Both the position numbers and the translations under genes were made by a program. Positions 35,605-43,735 of a DNA stretch of 64,000 nt are shown piece after piece. This stretch comes from CALJUZ01 sp003387805 (GTDB taxonomy: Bacteria; Bacillota; Limnochordia; Limnochordales; ZCTH02-B6): assembly GCA_937975235.1 (NCBI GenBank), contig CALJUZ010000064.1, positions 1-64,000 on the forward strand. Direction: 5' to 3'. Positions within the stretch are counted from its first letter, which is position 1; the number at the start of each line of letters is the position of its first letter. Below the pieces are notes generated by a model. It saw nothing but the letters and a program-made list of their open reading frames with translations, was not told the DNA's origin and did no database searches.

Positions 35605-35633
35605 TATTTCAGCGAAGGAGTTTTGTTTCCTCC
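35605..35633 (-). promoter_or_regulatory. SigH-type promoter of spo0A
   Basis: Minus strand GGAGGAAAC, 11 bases, GCTGAAATA, against RnAGGAwWW-N11/12-RnnGAATWW, with two mismatches. It overlaps the last codons of spoIVB. The predicted start would leave a leader of only some 5-10 bases before the ATG, which is a caveat. Confidence 0.5.
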
Positions 35634-36937
35634 CTAATTTCGGAATTCATCGAGAAAATTTCCGCCTCGTAAGCCATCCACTCGGCCAGGATGCCGTAGC
35701 CGCGCCGGGGGTCGTTGACGAAGACGTGGGTGACCGCGCCCACCAGCTTGCCGTCCTGCAGAATGGGGCTGCCGCTCATGCCCTGGACGATGCCGCGCGT
35801 CGCCTCCAAAAGCCTCGGGTCGGCAATCTCGATGACGAGCCCGCGGCCGTCGGCCCGCCGGTTGGGATGCACCTGGAGAATGCGCACGGCAAAGGACTCC
35901 ACCCGCTGCCCTTCGATGACGGTCAGCATTTCCGCGTCGCCGGGCCGGACCTCGTGGGCCAGCGCCACCGGCACCGGGCCGGTCACGTAGCCGTGGCGAG
36001 GCGGCTCGAACAGCACGCCGTAGATGCCGTAGCGGGTGTTTTTTTCGATGACGCCCATCTCACCCCGCCGGCCGTCGAACACGCCGATCTTCTCCCCCGG
36101 AAAACCGCGGGCGCCTTGCTGCACCCCGCGGATAACGGCTTCGACGATGCGCCCGTCGTGCACCTGGACAGGCCTGTTGGACCCGTCGGTGATCATGTGG
36201 CCCAGGCCGCCGAAGCGCAGCGCCTCGGGGTCGTAGAAGGTCAGCGTGCCTACGCCCGCCGCGGGATTTTCCAGCCGCAGCCCCAGCCGGTACTCCACCC
36301 GCACCGCCTCGCCGTCCCGGACGGCCACGGCCGCGGGATGCACCACCCGGCGCAGGCGCGCGCCGTCGCGCACGACGGTGACGGGCACGGGCTCGCCGCG
36401 CCGGCCGAAGCGGTCGACGATTTCATGCACCTGGTCGACGCTGCGCACGGTGACGCCGGCCATCTCCACGATCATGTCGCCCGCGGCCAGGCCCGCGTCC
36501 CGCGCCGGCTGCCGCACGACCCCGTCCACGTCCACCACGCGCGTCGTCTGCGACACCACCAGCCCGTGGGAGCTGATCAGCACGCCGATGGCCTGTCCGC
36601 CCGGCACCACCGACAGCGCCGGCACGACGCTCACCTGCACGCTGCGCAGGGGCAGCAGGCCGAAAAGGCGCAGCTGCAGGCGGGCGCTGCCCAGCTCCTC
36701 GCCCCGCACCCGCAGGCCGCCGCCGGCGGCTTCCACCAGTAGACGGCTGGCCGACACGTCCACCGCCGTGAGCCAGCGGCCCAGGTCCGTGCCCCACTCC
36801 TGGCCGGGCAGAAGCCGCACCTGCGCCGGCAGGCTCAGCGCGGCCCGCACCTGCGAGCCCACGGAAAACACCATCAAGAAGACCAGCATGAACGACAGCC
36901 GGCGCACGAAGCGCCGGTATGAACCAGCGCGCCCCAC
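35609..36937 (-). CDS. spoIVB: SpoIVB signalling serine protease
   Basis: Forespore-made protease that triggers pro-SigK processing. GTG 36937 is preferred for a GGGGAGG site at good spacing (442 residues; GTG 36958 adds 7). An N-terminal membrane segment is followed by a PDZ domain (about 105-190, with AGDMIVEMAGVTVRSVDQV) and the S55 peptidase domain with the serine motif GMSGSPILQ. Between recN and spo0A, as in B. subtilis. Confidence 0.94.
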   Translation of the reverse strand: MGRAGSYRRFVRRLSFMLVFLMVFSVGSQVRAALSLPAQVRLLPGQEWGTDLGRWLTAVDVSASRLLVEAAGGGLRVRGEELGSARLQLRLFGLLPLRSVQVSVVPALSVVPGGQAIGVLISSHGLVVSQTTRVVDVDGVVRQPARDAGLAAGDMIVEMAGVTVRSVDQVHEIVDRFGRRGEPVPVTVVRDGARLRRVVHPAAVAVRDGEAVRVEYRLGLRLENPAAGVGTLTFYDPEALRFGGLGHMITDGSNRPVQVHDGRIVEAVIRGVQQGARGFPGEKIGVFDGRRGEMGVIEKNTRYGIYGVLFEPPRHGYVTGPVPVALAHEVRPGDAEMLTVIEGQRVESFAVRILQVHPNRRADGRGLVIEIADPRLLEATRGIVQGMSGSPILQDGKLVGAVTHVFVNDPRRGYGILAEWMAYEAEIFSMNSEIREETKLLR

Positions 36938-37013
36938 GGTCCACGCCTCCCCGGACACGCGGCCTTTCCGGCCGCTGTATCCTAGCGTGCCCGCGGACGG
37001 GCCGGGAATAATG

Positions 37014-37042
37014 GGATTTTCCCTGGAATGAACCGCGTCAGC
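37014..37042 (-). promoter_or_regulatory. Weak SigF/SigG-like promoter of spoIVB
   Basis: Minus strand GCTGA, 14 bases, GGGAAAATCC, resembling the SigF pattern GYWTA-N15-GGnRAnAHTR. The -35 covers the recN stop codon. spoIVB is forespore-expressed in B. subtilis. Two or three mismatches and short spacing make this tentative. Confidence 0.3.
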
Positions 37043-38774
37043 TGGCGGGATTGGCCCCGTGGGCCAGCTCCAGAAGCTCCCTGGCGTGGTCCAGCGTGCT
37101 GGCGGTCAGGACGCCGGCCAGCATCCGCGCGATCTCTTCCACCCGGTCCTCGCCGGCCAGGGGCCGGACCGTGACCGACGTGCGGCCTTCGCGCGCGCCT
37201 TTGGTGACCAGCAGGTGGTGGTCAGCCATGGTGGCCAGCTGCGCCAGGTGCGTCACGGAAATGACTTGCCGCGCGGCCGCCACCGCCCGCAGCCGCTGCG
37301 CGACGGCCTGGGCCGTGCGGCCGCCGATGCCCGCGTCCACCTCGTCAAAGACCAGCGTCGGCACCGAGTCCACCGCGGCCAGCACGCGCTTGACGGCCAA
37401 AGCCACCCGGGACAGCTCGCCGCCCGAGGCCACCCGGGCCAGCGGCCGCGGCGGCTCGCCCGGATTGGCCGACAGCAAAAACTCCACCCGGTCCACGCCC
37501 GTCTCGCCGGCGGCCCAACGGCCGCCGGCCAAAGCCAGGCCGTCCTCCGCGGGCGTTCGCTCCAGCTGCACGACGAAGCGGCCGGGCCCCATGTGCAGCC
37601 CCTCCAGCTCCGCGGACACCGCGTCCTGCAGCGCCGCGGCCGCGTCATGGCGGGCTTTCGACAGCTCGGCGGCCAGCGCGGCCGCCTCCTTTTCCAGCGC
37701 GGCGATTTCGGCGGTGAGCTCACCGGTGCGGGCTTCACCGGCCAAAAGCCCGTCCAGCTCCGCCCGCAGCTCTTCCGCGAACGCCAGCACCTCCGCCACG
37801 GTGGCGCCGTACTTGCGCTTCAGGTCCGAGATGACGGCCAGGCGCCGCTGCACCTCCTCCAGCGCGGCCGGATCCGCTTCCAGCTGGTCCGCGTAGCGGC
37901 GCAGCACGCCCGCGACTTCCCGCACCTGCACCGCGGCTCCGTCCAGGAGCTGGGCCGCTTCGGACAGCTGCGGGTCCAGCTGCGCCAGGGCCTGCAGCGT
38001 GTACGCGGCGTCGGCCAGCACGTCGGCCGCGGCCGGCGCGCCGTCCCCGCCCTCGTGCAGCGCCGCGTACAGCCGGGCCGTCTCGGTCTGCAGCTTCTCC
38101 AGATGCTGCAGGCGCCGGCGCCGGGCCTCCAGCTCCTCTTCCTCGCCGGGATCCAGCCCGGCCGCGGCGATCTCGTCCAGCTGAAAGCGAACCAGGTCAA
38201 TGCGCCGGGCCCGCTCCCGCTCGTCCTCCAGCAGGCGCGCCAGCTCCCGCCGGGACTCGGTCAGCCGCCGCCACACGTCGGCGAACCGCCGGCGCAGCGC
38301 CAGCACGGCGTCGCCGCCGTAGGCGTCCAGAAGGTCCAGCTGGGTGCGGGGGCGGGTCAGCGACTGATGATCGTGCTGGCCGTGGATGTCCACCAGGTGC
38401 TCGCCCACCGCGGCCAGCTGCGCGACGGTGACCAGGTGGCCGTTGATGCGGCAGCGGGAGCGGCCGTTGCTGAAGACGTCCCGCCGCAGCACCAGCGTGT
38501 TCGGGTCCTCGGCGTCCAGCACGTGCATTTCCTCCAGCACGGCCTTGACCGGCGCATCGTCGGCGAGCTCGAACACCGCCTCCACCAACGCCGCGTCGCG
38601 CCCCGCCCGGACCAGGTCCGAACGGGCCCGGCCGCCCAGCACCGTCTGCAGCGCGTCGACGACGATGGACTTGCCTGCGCCCGTCTCGCCCGTCAGCACG
38701 TTGAAGCCGGGCCGGAACGCAATGTGCAGCCGGTCGATGACCGCGAAGTCGCGAATGTGCAGCTCCACCAGCAA
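37038..38774 (-). CDS. recN: DNA repair protein RecN
   Basis: A 578-residue SMC-like ATPase for double-strand-break repair. Walker A GETGAGKS lies at residues 29-36, long coiled coils fill about 155-370, and the signature and Walker B regions are near the end (VASGGELSRVALAVK and LVFDEVDAGIGGRTA). It follows argR by 6 bases, the standard order. Confidence 0.96.
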   Translation of the reverse strand: MLVELHIRDFAVIDRLHIAFRPGFNVLTGETGAGKSIVVDALQTVLGGRARSDLVRAGRDAALVEAVFELADDAPVKAVLEEMHVLDAEDPNTLVLRRDVFSNGRSRCRINGHLVTVAQLAAVGEHLVDIHGQHDHQSLTRPRTQLDLLDAYGGDAVLALRRRFADVWRRLTESRRELARLLEDERERARRIDLVRFQLDEIAAAGLDPGEEEELEARRRRLQHLEKLQTETARLYAALHEGGDGAPAAADVLADAAYTLQALAQLDPQLSEAAQLLDGAAVQVREVAGVLRRYADQLEADPAALEEVQRRLAVISDLKRKYGATVAEVLAFAEELRAELDGLLAGEARTGELTAEIAALEKEAAALAAELSKARHDAAAALQDAVSAELEGLHMGPGRFVVQLERTPAEDGLALAGGRWAAGETGVDRVEFLLSANPGEPPRPLARVASGGELSRVALAVKRVLAAVDSVPTLVFDEVDAGIGGRTAQAVAQRLRAVAAARQVISVTHLAQLATMADHHLLVTKGAREGRTSVTVRPLAGEDRVEEIARMLAGVLTASTLDHARELLELAHGANPAS

Positions 38775-38780
38775 GGGGCA

Positions 38781-39257
38781 TCACTCCCGCAAATCCTGCA
38801 GGCGGCGCATGACCTCCAGCACTTCCGCCGGCGGCGCCTCGCCGGCCGCGGTGCGCACGACCACCAGCACCGCGTCGTCCCCGGCCAGCGTGCCCAAAAC
38901 GCCCGGCGGCTGCCACTCGTCCAGCGCCGCGGCCACCGCGTTGGCGCGGCCGGAGAGGGTGCGCAAGAAAATAAGGTGGCCGGCGGGCTCGATGTCCAGC
39001 ACGTAGTCGCGGAACGCCCTCCGGGCCCGCTCCAGCGCGTCCTGCGGCTCCACGTCCAGGGCCGCCGGCCGCGCATAGCGAGGCCGCCCGCCGGCGCTGC
39101 GCACTTTGATCAGGCCCAGCTGCGCGATGTCGCGCGATACCGTGGCCTGGGTCACGTCGAACCCTTCCCGCTGCAGCAGCGCCAACAGCTCCGCCTGCGT
39201 CTCCACGGGCCGCTCCTCGATGATGCGCAGTATCGCGGCGTGCCGGCGTTGTCTCAT
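38781..39257 (-). CDS. argR: Arginine repressor ArgR
   Basis: A 158-residue arginine-responsive regulator. N-terminal winged helix (residues 1-70, TQATVSRDIAQLGLIKVR) and C-terminal hexamerisation/arginine-binding domain with GTLAGDDAVLVVVRT. ATG overlaps the nadK stop (ATGA). Often next to recN in Bacillota. Confidence 0.95.
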   Translation of the reverse strand: MRQRRHAAILRIIEERPVETQAELLALLQREGFDVTQATVSRDIAQLGLIKVRSAGGRPRYARPAALDVEPQDALERARRAFRDYVLDIEPAGHLIFLRTLSGRANAVAAALDEWQPPGVLGTLAGDDAVLVVVRTAAGEAPPAEVLEVMRRLQDLRE

Positions 39258-40141
39258 GCGTCCAGCCCGCCCTCCCCCGGAATGGTGTACGCTTTCCCCT
39301 GGCCCAGCCGCTCCCGGAGCTCGCGGTAGAAGCGGTCCCGGCCGAAGCGCACCAGACGCACCGGACGAGGCGCCCGCCCGATGCGCACCACGTCGCCGGG
39401 CGCGATGCTGAAGCCCACCTGCCCGTCCACCGTGACCATAATGTCGGCGTGGGAGGCCGTCACCCGCACCACCACTTCCTCGTCGGCGTGCACCACCACC
39501 GAGCGCGACGCCAAGGCGTGGGGACAGATGGGTGTCAGGATGACCGCGTCGATGCGCGGATTGACGATGGGACCGCCCGCGGACAAGGAATATCCCGTGG
39601 AGCCGGTAGGGGTGGCCACGATCAGGCCGTCGCCGGAGTAGTCGAAGACCAGCTCGCCGTCGACGGTGGCCTCGATGCGGATGATGCGGGCGAAGGTGCC
39701 CCGGTTGATGACGACGTCGTTGAGCGCCACGACGTCGGCAAACACCTCGCCCTTCCGGGTGAGCCGGGCTTTCAGCATCATGCGCTCTTCGACGTGAAAC
39801 TCCCCGGCGAGAAGGCGCGTCAGCGCCTTCTCCAGCGCGTCGTGATCCACCTCGGTCAGAAACCCCAGCCGGCCTACGTTGACGCACAGAAGCGGCGTCG
39901 TGTCCTGCGTCAGCGCGCGCGCCGCCCGCAGCACCGCGCCGTCGCCGCCGACGACGACGACCGCGTCCAGATCTTCCCACGACGGAGCGGGCAGGGCCAG
40001 GTCGTCCCGTCCCAGCGCGCGAGCGGCTTCGGGCTCCAAGACGACGGCCGCGCCCGCTTCCTCCAAATAGTTCAGCGCCTGGCGGCCCACTTCCAGCGCC
40101 TTGCCCTTCCCTGTGTGAGGCATGAGTCCGAATCGCTTCAC
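39254..40141 (-). CDS. nadK: NAD kinase
   Basis: A 295-residue ATP-NAD kinase. VVVVGGDGAVLRAAR is the GGDG motif near residues 64-78, NDVVINRG the NE/D site region, and GDGLIVATPTGSTGYSLSAGGP the conserved core. GTG 40141 has no clear ribosome site; ATG 40123 is an alternative. A 147-base gap separates it from tlyA, without a convincing promoter. Confidence 0.95.
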   Translation of the reverse strand: MKRFGLMPHTGKGKALEVGRQALNYLEEAGAAVVLEPEAARALGRDDLALPAPSWEDLDAVVVVGGDGAVLRAARALTQDTTPLLCVNVGRLGFLTEVDHDALEKALTRLLAGEFHVEERMMLKARLTRKGEVFADVVALNDVVINRGTFARIIRIEATVDGELVFDYSGDGLIVATPTGSTGYSLSAGGPIVNPRIDAVILTPICPHALASRSVVVHADEEVVVRVTASHADIMVTVDGQVGFSIAPGDVVRIGRAPRPVRLVRFGRDRFYRELRERLGQGKAYTIPGEGGLDA

Positions 40142-40288
40142 CGAGTGCAGAGTTATCGGCCCCCGTCATCGGTACGGTAACGTATCATTTGCCGCCGCGG
40201 GACGGATTTTCCTTCTTAAGCGCGGCTTCCCCGCCGGGAGCCGCCTGGGCTTCCGCCGCCCGGCCGGAAAACGCGGGCCCGGACCGGC

Positions 40289-41113
40289 TCACGTCGTGGG
40301 CAGATCCGCCTCGTGGGCCGCGGCCACCGTGTCCGCGACGATGCGCTCCCACGCCGCCGGGTCCCGGGCCGGAGCGCTCCGCCGCGCGCCGGCCAAATAC
40401 TCGATGTTGCCTTCGGGCCCACGCAGCGGCGAAAAGGTGAGATGCTCGGGCTCCAGGCCGCTGTCGCGCAGCGCGGCCAGGACGCGGAGGACGACCTCGC
40501 GGTGAACGTCCGGATCTTTCACGACGCCCCGCGGCCCCACCCGTTCGGGACCGGCCTCGAACTGAGGTTTGATCAGGCAGATCAGTCGCCCGTCCGTCTT
40601 CATCAGGGGAACCACCGCGGGGAAAATTTTCGCCAAGGAGATGAACGACACGTCGATGACGACCCAGTCCACGGGCTCGGGCAAATCGCCGGGCTTCAGG
40701 TGGCGGGCGTTGGTACGCTCCATGACCACGACGCGCGGGTCGTTGCGCAGCCCCCAGTGCAGCTGTCCGTAGCCGACGTCCACGGCGTACACGCGCCGGG
40801 CGCCGTGCTGGAGCAGGCAGTCGGTGAAGCCGCCGGTGGACGCGCCCACGTCCAGCGCGACGGCGCCCGCGGGATCCCAGCCGAACGCGCGCAGCGCCTT
40901 CTCCAGCTTGAGCCCGCCGCGGCTGACGTACGGCATCGGATCGCCCCGCACCTCCACCCGGGCGTTCACCGGCACCATGGTGCCGGCCTTGTCCACCCGC
41001 CGGCCGTCCACGTACACGAGCCCGGCCATGATGGCCCCCAGCGCCTGCCGCCGGCTGGCGAAGGCTCCCCGTTCCACCAACAGAAGGTCGAGACGGCGCC
41101 GCTGCTCGCTCAC
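40289..41113 (-). CDS. tlyA: TlyA family rRNA methyltransferase
   Basis: A 274-residue protein with an N-terminal S4 domain (residues 5-65) and an FtsJ-like methyltransferase domain. It carries the SAM site ALDVGASTGGFTDCLLQ and WVVIDVSFISL. TlyA methylates ribosomal RNA. GTG 41113 overlaps the oapA stop (GTGA), so both are translated from the OLE transcript. Confidence 0.93.
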   Translation of the reverse strand: MSEQRRRLDLLLVERGAFASRRQALGAIMAGLVYVDGRRVDKAGTMVPVNARVEVRGDPMPYVSRGGLKLEKALRAFGWDPAGAVALDVGASTGGFTDCLLQHGARRVYAVDVGYGQLHWGLRNDPRVVVMERTNARHLKPGDLPEPVDWVVIDVSFISLAKIFPAVVPLMKTDGRLICLIKPQFEAGPERVGPRGVVKDPDVHREVVLRVLAALRDSGLEPEHLTFSPLRGPEGNIEYLAGARRSAPARDPAAWERIVADTVAAAHEADLPTT

Positions 41114-41778
41114 GACGTTCGGCCTCGCTTTGCGTTGTTGTTGCTTTGTCCCCGACGGGCGTTGCCGTTTTTTCGCCCGCGGCCGCGACGGGAACCGCCG
41201 GCGAAGCGGATGCCCGTCACCCGGCCGATCACGTGCAGGACCCGCCCCGACCACAGGACGATTTCGGTGCGCCGCTCAAACGCGATCGTCTTGGCGTACG
41301 CTTTCCCTCCCACGGCCAACGCGGCGATGACCGCGATGAGAAGAGTCGACAAGATCGTTTCGTTGAGGCCGGGATACGCGGTGACCAGGCGGAACACGAT
41401 GGTGGCGCCGATGGCGCCGCTGAGGGTTCCCACCACGTCGCCCACGATGTCCAGCGTGAAGCTGGCCACCTGGTCTTGATGGCGCACCAGCCAGCTGGCT
41501 TCCCGCGCGCCGGGAACGCGCTGCACCGCCATCGCGTGGAACGGATCCTCGCGCGACGCGGTGGTGGCAACGCCAATCAGGTCAAACAGGATGCCGACGG
41601 CGACAATGACCAGCAGAAGAAGAAAACTCGTGAAAAGGTCAAGCCAGGCCAGAAGACCGGTGCTCAGAAGGGAGAAGACGATGGAAGTGAAAAACGTCAG
41701 TATGCCGACGCGCCAAAAGCGACTCAGTTTTGCTGTCCACCGTCCGTGTGAAAAAAGAGGTGGCAAGTGGCCACGCAC
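41110..41778 (-). CDS. oapA: OLE-associated membrane protein OapA
   Basis: A membrane protein of about 222 residues with four hydrophobic helices. In order these are GILTFFTSIVFSLLSTGLL, FLLLLVIVAVGILFDLIGVA, a third around FTLDIVGDVVGTLSGAIG, and a fourth around TLLIAVIAALAVGG. A strongly basic, Asn/Arg-rich tail suits RNA binding. The position directly after the structured RNA and before tlyA matches OapA, which binds OLE RNA at the membrane. Start GTG 41778 follows AAGG but is uncertain. Confidence 0.85.
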   Translation of the reverse strand: MRGHLPPLFSHGRWTAKLSRFWRVGILTFFTSIVFSLLSTGLLAWLDLFTSFLLLLVIVAVGILFDLIGVATTASREDPFHAMAVQRVPGAREASWLVRHQDQVASFTLDIVGDVVGTLSGAIGATIVFRLVTAYPGLNETILSTLLIAVIAALAVGGKAYAKTIAFERRTEIVLWSGRVLHVIGRVTGIRFAGGSRRGRGRKNGNARRGQSNNNAKRGRTS

Positions 41779-41785
41779 CGGGTAA

Positions 41786-42386
41786 ACCTTGTGGCTTAAG
41801 GTCCAGCAGGATTTCCCAACGCTCCTCCGCAGCGTCGCCGCCGCGGCGGTTTCCCCTTTCCGAGCGCTCTGCCGCGTCACCGCCGGCAGGGCTGGATTAC
41901 CACTGAGCACACACCCTAATCCCCGGCGCGCTACCCCGCAGGGAACAGCCTAGGAGTTTTCCTCGGCGACGCTCATCGTCCCCTAGCCTCTTTTGCGCAA
42001 CAATCTTCGAGCGGCAACGAACCCGCGGCCGTGGCCTTTGGCCCGCGGGTCTGAACCCGCTCTCCCGACTGCTCCGCTCAAGGCAGGCTACGCTGCACCC
42101 AACGCTCCCCGCACGGCGTGCGTGTCGCATCGAGCTGCAGGTTCTTCCCAAGTCGTAGCGACGGGGCCTCACGACCCGGCCGCCACGCACTTGGGTCTCC
42201 GCGGAAGCAGGGTCAACGCCTGCATGCCGTTGCAGATCGCCCCACTTCCTTAACCCCCAGCAGCAACCCCCGACTGGGCGTCGGGAGCCACCACCAGAGA
42301 CTTCATCGATGTGCCCTGTCCGGATTTTTAGGCCCGGCTTCGGAGACGCGAGCACCGACTAGGATACTGCGCCACTTGCCCTTCGC
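41786..42386 (-). ncRNA. ole: OLE (ornate large extremophilic) RNA
   Basis: About 600 bases without a coding frame, between ispA and oapA, the fixed place of OLE RNA in Bacillota; the length also fits (about 610). Many helices are visible on the minus strand. Examples: CCCGAC/GTCGGG around 42271-42286; CTGCA/TGCAG near 42220-42235; CCCAAGT/ACTTGGG joining 42189-42195 and 42147-42153; GACG/CGTC near 41966-41980. A last hairpin ACCTT/AAGGT (41786-41802) would cover the oapA ribosome site. Own promoter at 42393-42422. Ends are approximate. OLE RNA forms membrane RNPs with OapA, linked to alcohol, cold and magnesium stress. Confidence 0.85.
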
Positions 42387-42392
42387 AACGCC

Positions 42393-42422
42393 ATTGTATC
42401 ATACCGCCGCCCCGCGCCGCAA
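42393..42422 (-). promoter_or_regulatory. Sigma-A promoter of OLE RNA
   Basis: Minus strand TTGCGG, 18 bases, TACAAT, lying just after the ispA stop, predicting a start near 42386. It would let OLE RNA be made apart from the long upstream operon. Confidence 0.7.
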
Positions 42423-42433
42423 CGCGGCGCCCC

Positions 42434-43357
42434 TCACCGGTCTCTGCCGACGGCGAAGTCGGCCAGAGCCGCCAGCACGTCCCGCCCGGGAGACGGCAGT
42501 CCGGCCACGGCCTCCCGGGCCGCGGCCGCGGCCTGCCGCGCCATCCTGCGGGCCTCCTCGAGCCCCACCAGCGCCGGATACGTGGCCTTGGCCCTTTCGC
42601 TGTCCCGGCCCGGCCGTTTGCCCAGCGCCTGCGGGTCGCCGGTGACGTCCAAAATGTCGTCGGCGATTTGAAACGCCAGCCCGAACGCGTCCGCGTAGTC
42701 GGTCAGCGACTGCAGCGTCTCCGGCCCCGCACCGGCCAGGAGCGCCCCGCAGCGCACGCACGCCCGGAACAGCGCGCCGGTTTTGCGCAGGTGGATGGAA
42801 CGCAGGTGATCCACCGTGACGTCGGTGCGGCCTTCGGCCTCCAGGTCGGCCACCTGGCCGCCGATGAGGCCCATGGTGCCCGCCGCGTCGGTCAGCTCTT
42901 CAATGACGGCCAGGGCCGTCCCGGCCGAAACGCCCGCCAGGCGCGGCAGGCGCCCCAGCACCCAAAACGCATGCGTCAGCAGCGCGTCGCCGGCCAGCAC
43001 CGCCATGCCTTCGCCGAACACTTTGTGGGTCGTGGGCTTGCCCCGCCGCATGTCGTCGTCGTCCATGGCCGGCAAGTCATCGTGGACCAGCGAGTACGCG
43101 TGAATCATCTCCAGCGCCGCGGCCAGCGGCAGGGCCTTCTCTTCGGCGCCGCCCGCGGCCCGGCACGCCGCCACGGCCAGCACGCCCCGCAGGCGCTTGC
43201 CGCCGCCCAGGGCGCTGTAGCGCATGGCCCGGTGGATGGTGGCGGGATCGTCCCCTTCCGGCGGCAGCAGGCTTTCCAAAGCCCGCTCCACCGCCCGGGC
43301 CTGCTCCGCCACGTACGCCATAGGATCAAACGTGGCTCGATCAAGAGATTCCGTCAT
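42434..43357 (-). CDS. ispA: Polyprenyl (farnesyl/geranylgeranyl) diphosphate synthase
   Basis: A 307-residue trans-prenyltransferase. First Asp-rich motif DDLPAMDDDDMRRG and second ADDILDVTGD; GGKRLRG binds diphosphate. ATG overlaps the xseB stop by one base. The gene precedes OLE RNA as in other OLE-bearing genomes. dxs, often next in this operon, is absent here. Confidence 0.93.
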   Translation of the reverse strand: MTESLDRATFDPMAYVAEQARAVERALESLLPPEGDDPATIHRAMRYSALGGGKRLRGVLAVAACRAAGGAEEKALPLAAALEMIHAYSLVHDDLPAMDDDDMRRGKPTTHKVFGEGMAVLAGDALLTHAFWVLGRLPRLAGVSAGTALAVIEELTDAAGTMGLIGGQVADLEAEGRTDVTVDHLRSIHLRKTGALFRACVRCGALLAGAGPETLQSLTDYADAFGLAFQIADDILDVTGDPQALGKRPGRDSERAKATYPALVGLEEARRMARQAAAAAREAVAGLPSPGRDVLAALADFAVGRDR

Positions 43358-43677
43358 CAATGGTCGTCCGTTTCCGTGGGAAGATCGGGTTCCAGGTGGG
43401 GCGCGTCCACTTCCTCGGCGCCGTCCGGCCCTGCCACCAGCACGCGGATGCGCGCCTCGGCCTCGTCCAGCCGCCGCCGGCAAAAGCGGGCCAACGCCAC
43501 GCCTTCCTCAAACAAGGCCAGCGCCTCCTCCAGCCCCGCGTCGCCCCGCTCCAGCCTGGCCACCACCTGCTCCAGCCGGGCGAAGGCCTCTTCAAAGGTC
43601 GCCGGCCCGGAGTCCGCGTCGCCCCCGGCCCCCTCGGCCGGCTCTCCGATCTCCTTCATCGTCTCGTCCGTGTTCAT
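43357..43677 (-). CDS. xseB: Exonuclease VII small subunit
   Basis: A 106-residue helical protein; the core FEEAFARLEQVVARLERGD (about residues 28-46) and LEEALALFEEGVALARFCRRRL are typical. It has longer acidic ends than usual (family about 75-80). Partner of xseA, 58 bases upstream. Confidence 0.92.
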   Translation of the reverse strand: MNTDETMKEIGEPAEGAGGDADSGPATFEEAFARLEQVVARLERGDAGLEEALALFEEGVALARFCRRRLDEAEARIRVLVAGPDGAEEVDAPHLEPDLPTETDDH

Positions 43678-43735
43678 GCAGCCTTTCCTCCCCGCTCGGT
43701 CCGTCCGGCGGTCCCCCCGGCGCCGGCCCCGCCCC

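Noticed and set aside
41786..42386. Region considered as RNase P RNA, tmRNA, SRP RNA or a short rRNA fragment
   Set aside because: No tRNA-like ends, no tmRNA tag frame, no recognisable RNase P core, and the ispA/oapA setting points to OLE RNA.
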